A stretch of 36,818 nucleotides of DNA from Candidatus Saccharimonadota bacterium (GCA_029288485.1 JARIHC010000003.1:1-36818), one strand, 5' to 3'. Shown: positions 15,805 to 24,150, counted from the first letter of the stretch. Program-made: numbers and translations. The notes: generated by a model not told the origin, from the letters alone.

Positions 15805-15948
15805 CTAGGCGGTTTTGCTGCTCTGGCGGGCCGTGGTCCGAACCTTGACCGGTGATTTAGCATTAACCCGGCGAGCTAATTTAAGCCGCAAGTGGCTGCG
15901 GCGCATGCCTGACTTAGTTGAACTGGTTCGCTTTTTGGGCTGTCCCAT
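15805..15948 (-). CDS. rpmF: 50S ribosomal protein L32
   Basis: A 47-residue basic protein, starting MGQPKKRTSSTKSGMRRSHLRLKL-like (residues 1-24), which matches bL32 (typical M-x-V/x-PKRRTSKS...RMRRSH). It lacks the C-terminal zinc-binding Cys seen in many L32 proteins, so it is a Cys-free form. It is about 10 residues shorter than common L32. The gene is followed after 31 bp by nusB and is preceded by an AAAGAAAGG stretch about 20 nt upstream of the ATG. Confidence 0.9.
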   Translation of the reverse strand: MGQPKKRTSSTKSGMRRSHLRLKLARRVNAKSPVKVRTTARQSSKTA

Positions 15949-16018
15949 ACTGAGAAAGCTATACCTTTCTTTAGATTGACAAAACTTAACTATATATTAA
16001 CGGATTGCGGGCTTTTTC

Positions 16019-18493
16019 TCAAGAGGTGCTAATAACGAAATTAATGAGCTTGTCCGGTACGTAAATAGTTTTTTTGATGTCCTTGCCGCTAAGATAACTA
16101 GCTATTTTATCGTCACTTCTAGCAGCTTCGATAGCCCTAGCCTCGTCGGCGCCACTTTCAATCTGCAGTTGTCCGCGCAGCTTACCGTTGATCTGCACAA
16201 CGATCGTTACCTTATCTTCCACAAGGTATTTTTCATCGTATTTAGGCCAAGTGTCAGCATGAATACTGGTGCTATGCCCTAACTGCTGCCAGAGCTCTTC
16301 AGCGACGTGCGGCGCAAATGGGGCCATACAGGCTACTAAGTTCTCTGTAGATTCTTTCCAAACTTCATTCTTGCTAATCGATTTAGCTTTAATTTTATAA
16401 AGGCTATTTGTGCATTCCATTAGCGATGCGATGGCAGTGTTATAGCGGTTGTTTTCAATATCCTCGGTAACTTTCTTGATCATTCTGTGGGTAGTTCTGA
16501 GCAGTTCGTCTGCTATAGGGGTATTGAGCGATCCTTCACTGGCTTCATTGTATTCTTGAACAAGTGTCCAAACACGGCTAATAAATTTGAAGGTACCTGG
16601 CACACCTCCTGGATCCCAGCGCGCCCATATTTCCAGCGGCGCAGCAAACATCAGATAAGTACGCAAAGCATCAGCACCATAACCCTGATCAATAATATCC
16701 AGCGGATCTACACCGTTACCTTTGCTTTTGCTAAACATTGTGCCATCTTTGGCGGTAACTTTACCGTTGAACAGGAACTGCTTGAAAGGCTCCGGCTCGT
16801 TAACTAGTCCTATTTTTGTAAAGAACCGGGCAATAAACCGAGCGTAGAGCAGATGAGCCGTAGCGTGGTCGGCACCGTTATAAAAATCTATTGGTTCCCA
16901 TTTTTTGACGATGTCTTTGTTAAAGATTGCGGACTGGTTATGCGGATCAAAGTAACGGTACATATACCAGCTGCTACATATATATGTGTCCAGCGTATCG
17001 GTTTCACGCTCTGCTGGACCGCCGCACTTAGGGCAACTGGTCTTTAGCCAATCAGTAGCGCGGGCTAGGGCGCTTCGGCCATCACCGCTTGGCTGGAAAT
17101 CAGTTAGCTCAGGCAAAACTACAGGCAAATCTTCGTCCGGTAGCAACACCTGCCCGCACTTAGGGCAATCAACTATAGGTATTGGTGCGCCCCAGTAACG
17201 TTGGCGGCTAACACTCCAGTCGCGCATTTTATAGTTAACTTTTTCTTTGGCTGCGCCCTTTTTTGTAAGCCAGGCAATAATTTTGTCGCGGGCCGCTTCA
17301 CTTCGCTGGCCGCTAAACTCACCTGAATCAACCAAGATACCTTCGCTGGTGTAGGCATATTCCTTATTCTTAACTTTTTCGGCCTCGACTTCATCTTCAG
17401 GCAGCACGGTGACTCGAGCGGATATGTCAAACTTATTAATAAATTCGAAGTCTCTTTCGTCATGGATATCACCAAAGACAGCACCCGTCCCGTAGCCAGC
17501 TAAAACAAAGTCACCAACCCAAATTGGTACTTCTTCGTTGTTAGCGGGGTTTATAGCATAGGTACCCGTAAAAACACCCGTCTTTTCTTTATCAGCTTGT
17601 CGTTCTATTTCGGACTTTTTCTCAGAAGCAGCAATGTAAGCCTCAACTTCTTTGCTCTGGTTGCTTGCTGTTAAGCTTTTGACTAGGTCAAGTTCTGGCG
17701 CAAGCACAATGAAAGCAGCGCTAAATATAGTGTCAGCGCGAGTTGTGAATACAGTAATTGATTTATCGTTATCTTTAACTTTGAAGGTGATTTCAGCGCC
17801 GGTACTTCTGCCGATCCAATTCTTTTGCGCTAGCTTGACGCTTTCGGTCCAATCTAAGCTATCGGTCGCCTCCAATAGCTCGTCAGCATACTCAGTAATC
17901 TTAAAGAACCACTGTTTAACTTCGCGTTTTTCGGCTGGCGGATCATCTGGACCATCGTGGCGCCAACATTTGCCATCAATCACCTGTTCGTTTGCGAGCA
18001 CAGTGTTGTCTATAGAGCACCACCACTGCATACGCACATCTTGATATGCCATGCCGTGCTTATGCATTTGGCTGAATATCCACTGGGTCCATTTGTAATA
18101 TTCGGGGAGATGCGTGGCGATTTCTTTTTCCCAATCATTACTCCAACCCATAGCACGGTACTGCTTGTGATAACCAGGTATGATTTTGGCCATACTTTCC
18201 TGGGGGGATACGCCAGCTTTAATGGCGTAATTTTCTGCCGGCAGCCCAAAGGCATCCCAGCCAACCGGATGATAACTCTCATAGCCTTGTTGCCGCTTGA
18301 AGCGTGCCTTTACATCGCTGATAGTGTAATTCATGGCGTGACCAATATGAATACCGGCCCCGCTTGGGTAGTTAAACATGCTCATAGCAATGTATTTGGG
18401 CTTATCGCTGGTTAGATTAGCAGTGTAAGTGCCGCTCTCTTGCCAAATCTTTTGCCATTTGGGCTCAATTTCTTTGGGGTTGTAACGCTTCAT
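16019..18493 (-). CDS. leuS: leucyl-tRNA synthetase
   Basis: An 824-residue class I synthetase that charges tRNA-Leu. Present are MFNYPSGAGIHIGHAMNY (HIGH), the editing domain with VFTTRADTIFSA and GTGAVFGDIHDERDFEF, two zinc-ribbon-like CPKCG pairs, and the signature loop read as MFSKSKGNGVDP, in which the usual KMSKS is MFSKS (the catalytic second Lys is kept). The anticodon-binding and C-terminal domains follow, ending in DKLINFVISTS. There is no Shine-Dalgarno site; a TACAAT box with an extended TG ends 10 nt before the ATG inside an inverted repeat. Confidence 0.97.
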   Translation of the reverse strand: MKRYNPKEIEPKWQKIWQESGTYTANLTSDKPKYIAMSMFNYPSGAGIHIGHAMNYTISDVKARFKRQQGYESYHPVGWDAFGLPAENYAIKAGVSPQESMAKIIPGYHKQYRAMGWSNDWEKEIATHLPEYYKWTQWIFSQMHKHGMAYQDVRMQWWCSIDNTVLANEQVIDGKCWRHDGPDDPPAEKREVKQWFFKITEYADELLEATDSLDWTESVKLAQKNWIGRSTGAEITFKVKDNDKSITVFTTRADTIFSAAFIVLAPELDLVKSLTASNQSKEVEAYIAASEKKSEIERQADKEKTGVFTGTYAINPANNEEVPIWVGDFVLAGYGTGAVFGDIHDERDFEFINKFDISARVTVLPEDEVEAEKVKNKEYAYTSEGILVDSGEFSGQRSEAARDKIIAWLTKKGAAKEKVNYKMRDWSVSRQRYWGAPIPIVDCPKCGQVLLPDEDLPVVLPELTDFQPSGDGRSALARATDWLKTSCPKCGGPAERETDTLDTYICSSWYMYRYFDPHNQSAIFNKDIVKKWEPIDFYNGADHATAHLLYARFIARFFTKIGLVNEPEPFKQFLFNGKVTAKDGTMFSKSKGNGVDPLDIIDQGYGADALRTYLMFAAPLEIWARWDPGGVPGTFKFISRVWTLVQEYNEASEGSLNTPIADELLRTTHRMIKKVTEDIENNRYNTAIASLMECTNSLYKIKAKSISKNEVWKESTENLVACMAPFAPHVAEELWQQLGHSTSIHADTWPKYDEKYLVEDKVTIVVQINGKLRGQLQIESGADEARAIEAARSDDKIASYLSGKDIKKTIYVPDKLINFVISTS

Positions 18494-18526
18494 AACAGGT
18501 TACATTGTAGCAGACATTAACCTGTT
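18494..18526 (-). promoter_or_regulatory. inverted repeat bracketing the leuS -10 box
   Basis: AACAGGTTA (18494-18502) and TAACCTGTT (18518-18526) are perfect 9-nt inverted repeats 15 nt apart. The spacer carries the leuS extended -10 (TGCTACAAT on the minus strand). The near arm touches the leuS ATG. It could be a repressor operator or an RNA hairpin next to the start codon; I cannot tell which. Confidence 0.6.
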
Positions 18527-18533
18527 GCCTTGT

Positions 18534-19121
18534 TTATTGTAGAACCGAGGCTATAACTTCTTTTTTAGTGCGAGAGTATATGGAATTTCGCGCCTTCTTT
18601 GCTTCTTTTTCTCCGCCAGACTTAATTTCTTTAGCTTTAGTTTGAGCCGCCTTTACGGTTTCTCTAGCTCTTGTTACAGCTGCGGTGCTCAATACACCTT
18701 CAGCTTTTTTTGCCGACGCATCGGTTTTTTCTTTGCCGGCAGTATCAGCTTCTGTCGTCGCGTCTACGCATCGTTCAACCATAGAAGCCACCCCGTCAGC
18801 TAATTTATCGGCGCGTTCAGCACAACCAATCATTCGTTTAGAGCCCACTTCCACCCGGGTAAACGATACTTCATAGGTTGTATCGTTATGAGGGTGCGGG
18901 TCCCACCAGCCACCTTCAGCTGTGTCAGTACTAACTTCAGCAGATAGACAGCAATTAGGATTGGGACAAGCCTTTCTAGCAGCGCTAACCAACTGTTCAA
19001 GTCCTTTTTCAACTCCGCCCATAACCGTGTTAACGGCTGTGATTTCTTGAGGCGCATCTTCAGGACCCCCGCGTTCAGGCTTTACTACACCAATTTCGAC
19101 TACATTACCGGATCGTTCCAT
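18534..19121 (-). CDS. hypothetical protein (195 aa), Ala/Lys-rich helical C-terminus
   Basis: A soluble protein. Residues 1-100 are mixed, with a Cys group (RKACPNPNCCLSAE) and an His/Trp patch (GGWWDPHPHNDTTYEV). Residues ~120-190 are Ala/Lys/Glu-rich and probably a long helix or coiled coil (KAAQTKAKEIKSGGEKEAKKAR). No family recognised. A TTGACA box lies about 30 nt upstream with weak -10 candidates and no Shine-Dalgarno site, so the start is less certain. It lies upstream of leuS on the same strand but leuS has its own promoter. Confidence 0.65.
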   Translation of the reverse strand: MERSGNVVEIGVVKPERGGPEDAPQEITAVNTVMGGVEKGLEQLVSAARKACPNPNCCLSAEVSTDTAEGGWWDPHPHNDTTYEVSFTRVEVGSKRMIGCAERADKLADGVASMVERCVDATTEADTAGKEKTDASAKKAEGVLSTAAVTRARETVKAAQTKAKEIKSGGEKEAKKARNSIYSRTKKEVIASVLQ

Positions 19122-19178
19122 AATGTTCTATCCCATATTTAATAATACTGTCAATTTTAGCTAATACCGAAGAGTTTA

Positions 19179-19197
19179 TGCAAGCATGAGCAGCTTA
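19179..19197 (+). repeat. 19-nt direct repeat, left copy
   Basis: TGCAAGCATGAGCAGCTTA; differs at one base from the copy at 20827-20845. It overlaps the stop codon of the HD-like gene. The two copies flank that gene exactly. Shorter related motifs occur at 233-246 and 32884-32898. Confidence 0.6.
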
Positions 19198-20796
19198 TGG
19201 CGCGTTCAGTACTAGCCGGCCAGCTTCTATAGCTGCTTGTTTAGAGCGCTCGGCGGCGGCATCAATCTGCCAGCGCAGTTGATCTCGGTCTAGGGGTGGC
19301 CGTTCAATTTTGGCTTCTTCGTTATTGCGCTGCACAACATCGTGTATTAGGTCTTCGTAAGCACTGCTAACTGCCAGGCGTACAGTCAAAGTCGAAGCAT
19401 GAATGCGAGCATGCTGATCTAGTAAACCGCTGTAGGTCTTGTTGATCCGACTTAAGGGCTTAGGGCCTTTTTCTGTCATCACCAGCGGATCAACATATCG
19501 ATTTTTCATTGGCTGTAAACCGTATTCCACGCCGCCACTATCGGTGTGAATCAGCTTAGCTGCGTTGGCCCGTACAGACGGCTTCCGGCGCAGCTTAGAT
19601 GAGGTAGGCGGCTTTACTTCAACCTCTACCGCCGAAGACGCCGGACCATACTCCATCATATGGCCGTTAAGCCAAGCCGATGGATAATCTTCGGCCTGCG
19701 GGTCAAGTAAAAAACGCTTAAACTGGTCTCTTTTGTACTCTACAAAGCGCCATCGCTCTTCTTTGCCGATTTGGCTAAGCAGCTGTGAAATGGCAAACAT
19801 AAAATCGTCTCTTTTATCGCGCGAAGTCCTAAGGGCATAGTCGAGATCCTGGTCAATAGCATAGGTATAGCTGCCAACAGCAGCCGTCTCACCGTTATCG
19901 TAATTATTCATTTCAGGCAACCGGCGGCTATAGACTGAATACTTAAATGCTTCTATTATTAAGTGCTCAATTACTCTATTAACCGGTTCATTCCAATCCT
20001 CAGTGCTAAGTAGCAAATACGATTTCGCAAATAACAGAGCAGCCTCTTCGTCTTTGAAAGCCAGCTCGGCGTTGGGTGTGATTGTTAATTGATCGAGGTC
20101 GTAAAGTGAATCGATAATTGCAGCAGCCTCAACATCTTCATCTGCCGACTCCATCCAAAGACGCATCTCTTCGGCAGTGTACTGAAATCTTTCAGAGCAG
20201 AGATTGGGAGCGTTAGATTCAACCCAAGAGGGTAAGTCATAGCCTTGAATGCCTCCCGTCTTATCGATTCTAACCTTGTGACTCTTAAGTACTTTATCGA
20301 TGCCGCCGTATTTCCACGCTTCTTGCGCTCTTTCTTGGTGAGCGTTTTCTTTACCGCCGTAGCCGCCTTCTATAATCATGTCGCTTAAATGCGAAGCTAT
20401 ACCGTGCGACAGATCATCCAGCATAACCGATAGACCCCATGACAGACGTTTTCGATCGGTAACCTTGCTAGGGTGGTCTTTGGCTAAGCGATTGACTATC
20501 TCGTAATTTCCTAGCACGTGTCCTGTACGATAAAAGTCATATATATTCGGGATTGGCGCATGGGGTTTAAGTTTAGAAAGCTGGGTGACGCTGAGCCCTC
20601 TTAGGCCTAGGGGAGACATTACAATGTCATGCAATAAAGCGGCCTCTGGCCGATCTCCGATAGCAAATGTACCCAAACCCGGGTCTTGCACTTCCATAAA
20701 TGCATCATGCTCAATCAATCGCCAGCCATGGTGGCCAACTGAGTACTGAGTCTCGTTGCTGTCGGGTGGTACCCACTGGCCGGTTTTCTCATGCAT
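19195..20796 (-). CDS. HD-superfamily-like phosphohydrolase
   Basis: A 533-residue soluble protein. A metal site of HD (dGTPase/SAMHD1-like) type can be traced: H93 in HVLGNYEIV, D127-D128 in MLDDLSHGIASH with H131 and H136, and a later YDLDQLTITPNAELAFKDEEAALLFAKSYL region like that of bacterial HD proteins. The His of the HD dyad is Asp here, which I believe also occurs in some relatives. Substrate may be a nucleotide, but this is unproven. The C-terminal ~150 residues are basic and unassigned. The gene is bracketed by near-identical 19-nt repeats. Confidence 0.7.
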   Translation of the reverse strand: MHEKTGQWVPPDSNETQYSVGHHGWRLIEHDAFMEVQDPGLGTFAIGDRPEAALLHDIVMSPLGLRGLSVTQLSKLKPHAPIPNIYDFYRTGHVLGNYEIVNRLAKDHPSKVTDRKRLSWGLSVMLDDLSHGIASHLSDMIIEGGYGGKENAHQERAQEAWKYGGIDKVLKSHKVRIDKTGGIQGYDLPSWVESNAPNLCSERFQYTAEEMRLWMESADEDVEAAAIIDSLYDLDQLTITPNAELAFKDEEAALLFAKSYLLLSTEDWNEPVNRVIEHLIIEAFKYSVYSRRLPEMNNYDNGETAAVGSYTYAIDQDLDYALRTSRDKRDDFMFAISQLLSQIGKEERWRFVEYKRDQFKRFLLDPQAEDYPSAWLNGHMMEYGPASSAVEVEVKPPTSSKLRRKPSVRANAAKLIHTDSGGVEYGLQPMKNRYVDPLVMTEKGPKPLSRINKTYSGLLDQHARIHASTLTVRLAVSSAYEDLIHDVVQRNNEEAKIERPPLDRDQLRWQIDAAAERSKQAAIEAGRLVLNAP

Positions 20797-20826
20797 AATA
20801 ATAAGTTAGCTATTATTGCAATGGTG

Positions 20827-20845
20827 TGCAAGCATGAGCAACTTA
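20827..20845 (+). repeat. 19-nt direct repeat, right copy
   Basis: TGCAAGCATGAGCAACTTA, 18 of 19 bases identical to 19179-19197. It lies in the gap between the divergent HD-like gene and ddl, just upstream of the ddl -10 box, so an activator or upstream promoter role is possible here. Confidence 0.6.
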
Positions 20846-20858
20846 CTAAAAGCAGCGT

Positions 20859-20864
20859 TATAAT
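20859..20864 (+). promoter_or_regulatory. TATAAT -10 box of ddl, leaderless spacing
   Basis: A perfect hexamer ending 6 nt before the ATG of ddl at 20871. There is no Shine-Dalgarno site. Confidence 0.65.
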
Positions 20865-20870
20865 TAAGCA

Positions 20871-21782
20871 ATGGCTACTGTAATTGTCTTGGCCGGCGGC
20901 ACATCTAATGAGCGTGAAATTTCATTGCGCTCCGGAGCAGCGGTGATGGAAGCGCTGCAGCAAAAGAACCATCAGGTGAAGATGCTTGATCCTGCTGACG
21001 GTTTGGATAACTTATCAGATGATTTAAAAAAGGTAGATGTTATTTTTCCGGCCTTACACGGTGAAGGTGGCGAAGATGGCATTTTGCAGCACTTCTTAGA
21101 AGACCATGGCATCAAATATGTCGGCCCTGACAGCCGCGCTTCTGCCTTATGCTTTGATAAGGTCCGTTACATTGAACTGCTAGAAAGCCAGGGCATAGTA
21201 GTGCCCCTGACCGAATTAGTAGACTTTGAGGAATATAGGAAATCCAGGCTAGCCGATAAGCCGTTTGCACTCAAGCCTAACGACGGCGGATCCAGTATTG
21301 ATACCTTTATTGTGCGCGATCTACAAAAGATCAATAACGCTTCTATTAAAGAGGCTTTCGCTCGTCACCGTAAACTCCTACTTCAGGAGTTAGTGGTGGG
21401 CGATGAAATTACTGTTGCTATGCTTGGCGACGAACCACTACCTGCTATAGAGATAGTTCCTCCAAAAGGCGGTGAATTCGATTACGAAAATAAATATAAC
21501 GGAAAAACGCGCGAGCTGTGTCCGCCTGAGCAAGTTAATCAAACGGCCCAAAAACAAGCTCAGGTATTGGCTCAACGGATCCACAGGCTCACTGGCTGCC
21601 GCGACATGTCTCGTACAGATATTATAGTCACCGCAAATAATGAACTTTATGTTTTAGAAACAAATACCATTCCAGGACTGACAGGCGAGAGTCTACTACC
21701 AAAAGCCGCAAGGGAAGCCGGATACGATATGCCTACACTATGCGACAAGCTCATACAGATGGCCTTAGAACACAATACTTAA
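20871..21782 (+). CDS. ddl: D-alanine--D-alanine ligase
   Basis: A 303-residue ATP-grasp enzyme joining two D-Ala for the peptidoglycan stem. Diagnostic parts are GGTSNEREISLRSG near the N-terminus, FPALHGEGGEDGILQHFLE, ALKPNDGGSSIDTF (ATP loop), KLLLQELVVGDEITVAMLG and ETNTIPGLTGESLLPKAA. Length is normal. The transcript is probably leaderless. The gene converges on murF, which uses its product, and the stop lies inside a shared 24-bp palindrome. Confidence 0.97.
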   Translation: MATVIVLAGGTSNEREISLRSGAAVMEALQQKNHQVKMLDPADGLDNLSDDLKKVDVIFPALHGEGGEDGILQHFLEDHGIKYVGPDSRASALCFDKVRYIELLESQGIVVPLTELVDFEEYRKSRLADKPFALKPNDGGSSIDTFIVRDLQKINNASIKEAFARHRKLLLQELVVGDEITVAMLGDEPLPAIEIVPPKGGEFDYENKYNGKTRELCPPEQVNQTAQKQAQVLAQRIHRLTGCRDMSRTDIIVTANNELYVLETNTIPGLTGESLLPKAAREAGYDMPTLCDKLIQMALEHNT

Positions 21783-21796
21783 CATGTTAAGTATTG
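21773..21796. terminator. perfect 24-bp palindrome over the ddl and murF stop codons
   Basis: CAATACTTAA, CATG and TTAAGTATTG form an uninterrupted palindrome that contains both convergent stop codons (21780-21782 plus, 21787-21789 minus). It could act as a bidirectional terminator, though it is AT-rich. Both genes spell the last codons of their proteins within it. Confidence 0.6.
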
Positions 21797-23064
21797 GCAG
21801 GGAACTGTTGTTTTTTACGCTTTAGCCAGTAACTCGACTGGCGGACTAGTTTGCGTGCTTGAGCAGGATTAGCTAGCAGTGGTTTTATAGCTTCTTCGGC
21901 AAAAACACCATCTTGCGAGCCTTTGGCTAGAACCACCACTCCTGTCTGTAACTGTTGAACTACATGCTCGCCTGCTTCATACGGACTGACAAAAGACTTT
22001 ACTATGCACCCCTGTTTTTCAGCCGCAGGGGAGATGTACTTAGCCGCTTCCCTGCCAACCGTTACGACTAAATCCAACTTTTTAGGATCGCAGTAGCCGC
22101 CAATTTCTCGGTGCATTTTTGGGCTGTCTGCACCTAGTTCGTTCATACTGCCTAAAATAGCTATGCGTCGTTTTGCGTCAGAGTCATACAATACATCTAA
22201 TGCTGCTTTAACGGCTACCGGACTAGCGTTATAGGTGTCATCGATTATTAGCGATCCCTGCTTTCCAGCCAAAATCTGCATTCGACCAGCAACTGGCGTG
22301 ACAGCTTTTAGGCCCTTATTAATTCCCTCTTCTGCTATACCTAGCAAATCGCCTACTGCCACTGCAGCTAAAGCGATCTTAGCGCCCTGCTCACCTAGCA
22401 CGGCGACTTCCGTATCTAAGCGCTTGCCACCTGGGAGCCTGAAAGACAATCTCAGCCCTTGCAGCGAACGGGCTGTTTTGCTGCCTATATAGTAGTCCGC
22501 TCCTTTACTTAAACTATAGCTGCTAAAAGCAGATTTTGGTCTATACTGCCCTGCTACATCATCAATATTTAATAAGACCTGCCGCGAGAATTCTACCGGC
22601 ACCATCTCCTCTTTAGCAACAGCTTCCAAAGTCTTGAACTGAGACATATGTTCGTCGGCCACCGCGGTGATAACGGTAACATCCGGCCTAAGGTAGCCGA
22701 ATTTACGCAGCTGCCCTGGCGCATCGGTTCCCAGTTCGACCACGGCAACATCGTATGGGTATCTTTGGCTCAGTTGTCTCTTATTTGCGCGCAAGATTTT
22801 GAACCAGGCAAGAACATTATAAATACCTGGTTCGATGTGTCCGAATAAAATTAGCGGAACTGTTAAGCGGTCATTATAATTGCCGTCCTGATAGATAACT
22901 TTTTTAGTGGCAGATAAGGTCTTAGCAATTGCCAGTTTAGTAGACGTCTTGCCGACGCTGCCTGACACAGCCACAAGCTTAAAATCATTATTTTGGCGCA
23001 ACTGCCGAACCTGTCTTTCCAGTAAGCTGCAGAGTAAACTTTTACCCATCTTTTTTAACGTCAT
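21787..23064 (-). CDS. murF: UDP-MurNAc-tripeptide--D-Ala-D-Ala ligase (MurF)
   Basis: A 425-residue Mur ligase adding the D-Ala-D-Ala dipeptide. Present are the P-loop VSGSVGKTSTK, GNYNDRLTVPL, VVELGTDAPGQL, the central IIDDTYNASPVAVKAAL and GSMNELGADSPKMHREIG, and the C-terminal domain to the end. The N-terminal substrate domain is short compared with E. coli MurF (452 residues). The start has a perfect TATAAT (23071-23076) exactly 6 nt upstream and no Shine-Dalgarno site. Confidence 0.95.
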   Translation of the reverse strand: MTLKKMGKSLLCSLLERQVRQLRQNNDFKLVAVSGSVGKTSTKLAIAKTLSATKKVIYQDGNYNDRLTVPLILFGHIEPGIYNVLAWFKILRANKRQLSQRYPYDVAVVELGTDAPGQLRKFGYLRPDVTVITAVADEHMSQFKTLEAVAKEEMVPVEFSRQVLLNIDDVAGQYRPKSAFSSYSLSKGADYYIGSKTARSLQGLRLSFRLPGGKRLDTEVAVLGEQGAKIALAAVAVGDLLGIAEEGINKGLKAVTPVAGRMQILAGKQGSLIIDDTYNASPVAVKAALDVLYDSDAKRRIAILGSMNELGADSPKMHREIGGYCDPKKLDLVVTVGREAAKYISPAAEKQGCIVKSFVSPYEAGEHVVQQLQTGVVVLAKGSQDGVFAEEAIKPLLANPAQARKLVRQSSYWLKRKKQQFPANT

Positions 23065-23070
23065 AGGGGT

Positions 23071-23076
23071 ATTATA
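23071..23076 (-). promoter_or_regulatory. TATAAT -10 box of murF, leaderless spacing
   Basis: A perfect hexamer on the minus strand ending 6 nt before the murF ATG at 23064. Confidence 0.65.
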
Positions 23077-23125
23077 ACGCGTCAGGTCTGGTCAAGTATT
23101 TTCATGATAGACTTATAGGGTGTTT

Positions 23126-23199
23126 GGCACGGTGGCCGAGGAGTTAGGCAAGGGTCTGCAAAACCCTGTACACGGGTGCAACTCCCGTCCGTGCCTCCA
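23126..23199 (+). tRNA. tRNA-Cys (anticodon GCA) with unusual T-loop
   Basis: Acceptor GGCACGG/CCGTGCC, anticodon stem AGGGT/ACCCT with loop CTGCAAA (anticodon GCA) and T-stem ACGGG/CCCGT are all paired; CCA is encoded. The T-loop is TGCAACT, so position 55 is G in place of the almost universal T (pseudouridine) of the TTC motif. Confidence 0.93.
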
Positions 23200-23207
23200 T
23201 ACACTTT

Positions 23208-23295
23208 GGGCGAGTGGCGGAACTGGTATACGCGACGGACTTAAAATCCGTTGCCTGAATAAGGCTTGTGGGTTCGAGTCCCACCTCGCCCACCA
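23208..23295 (+). tRNA. tRNA-Leu (anticodon TAA)
   Basis: Acceptor GGGCGAG/CTCGCCC, anticodon stem ACGGA/TCCGT with loop CTTAAAA (anticodon TAA, reading TTA), a long class II variable arm (about 17 nt) and a normal TTCGAGT T-loop. CCA is encoded at 23293-23295. It is 8 nt downstream of tRNA-Cys, so the two are probably one transcript. Confidence 0.95.
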
Positions 23296-23305
23296 AGCAG
23301 AGTGC

Positions 23306-23311
23306 TATAAT
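23306..23311 (+). promoter_or_regulatory. TATAAT -10 box upstream of the 264-aa gene
   Basis: A perfect TATAAT immediately after the tRNA-Leu 3' end, 25 nt before the ATG at 23337, with GAGGG 6 nt before that ATG. This gene therefore has a leader and a Shine-Dalgarno site. Confidence 0.55.
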
Positions 23312-23336
23312 TTCCATAATCAAACGAGGGCTGCGG

Positions 23337-24131
23337 ATGGAAGATTTATCTAAAGTAATCGGTGGAGTACAAGCAGCTGAAGCTGAAGCTAAGGCGACAG
23401 CGCAAAGCAAAAAAGACGAAGCGGTTGCCGCGTTAGAGGCAGCGCAAAGAAACATCGCTATTGCGGCTGAGACCACCGGCGATCCTTTGCGTGACGGAAT
23501 TATCGTATTATACGGCGGGAGACTGGCCGCAGAGCCTCAGGTAGTCCAGAACTACGAGGAAACTGCTGAAAATCTAAAAGGTAAAAGCGGCGAACTAGTG
23601 GTGCTAGTCCACCGATGGAGAGAGCGAGCGGGCCGCATCGGACGCTTTGTAGAGCCACAGTACAAAATTGTTAACTCTGTCACTGTCGGCACCTTATCGG
23701 GTGATGAACTTGAATTCAACCTTAACACAGATACCTGCTATCTGCCCACTTCCCGCTATGCTAGCTCGCGCAAGGCCCGCGCCTCTGAAGGTACCATTAA
23801 CGATGGCATGCTGCCAATAGCGTCACAGCCAAGCGGTTTTAGGTTTAGCAACAGACGGTTTGATTTGGGCTACGATCTTCACTACCCCGTCAACCAAGAC
23901 AGGTTAATCGAAATAGAAAACTTGTCTTATCAAGGTAGACGTGTAGATACGTTAACTTTAGCGATTGGGAGCAGTGGCATACAAGAATGGTTGTCGCAGG
24001 GAGAAAAGCCTTTCAATAGCATAAATAGCGAGTTTGCCGCTGCAAGAGACTTGTGCGACACGCTCGAAGTTCCTCAGATTGCTCCCGTTACCGAAGAACA
24101 AAAGCGATATTTAGGTCAAGTGTCGTTTTAG
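23337..24131 (+). CDS. hypothetical protein (264 aa)
   Basis: The start MEDLSKVIGG is chosen for its GAGGG Shine-Dalgarno site; the frame is open upstream only through tRNA-Leu. Residues ~8-45 form an Ala/Glu/Lys coiled coil (AAEAEAKATAQSKKDEAV). The rest looks like a folded beta-rich domain (FRFSNRRFDLGYDLHYPVNQDRLI) with no signal peptide. No family recognised. It converges on the flavoprotein gene. Confidence 0.7.
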   Translation: MEDLSKVIGGVQAAEAEAKATAQSKKDEAVAALEAAQRNIAIAAETTGDPLRDGIIVLYGGRLAAEPQVVQNYEETAENLKGKSGELVVLVHRWRERAGRIGRFVEPQYKIVNSVTVGTLSGDELEFNLNTDTCYLPTSRYASSRKARASEGTINDGMLPIASQPSGFRFSNRRFDLGYDLHYPVNQDRLIEIENLSYQGRRVDTLTLAIGSSGIQEWLSQGEKPFNSINSEFAAARDLCDTLEVPQIAPVTEEQKRYLGQVSF

Positions 24132-24135
24132 GAGG

Positions 24136-24150
24136 CCCTAATTGTTAGGG
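24136..24150. terminator. short hairpin between convergent genes
   Basis: CCCTAA (24136-24141) and TTAGGG (24145-24150) pair around TTG. The right arm includes the stop codon of the flavoprotein gene. Short and without a U-tract; a weak terminator at best. Confidence 0.4.
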
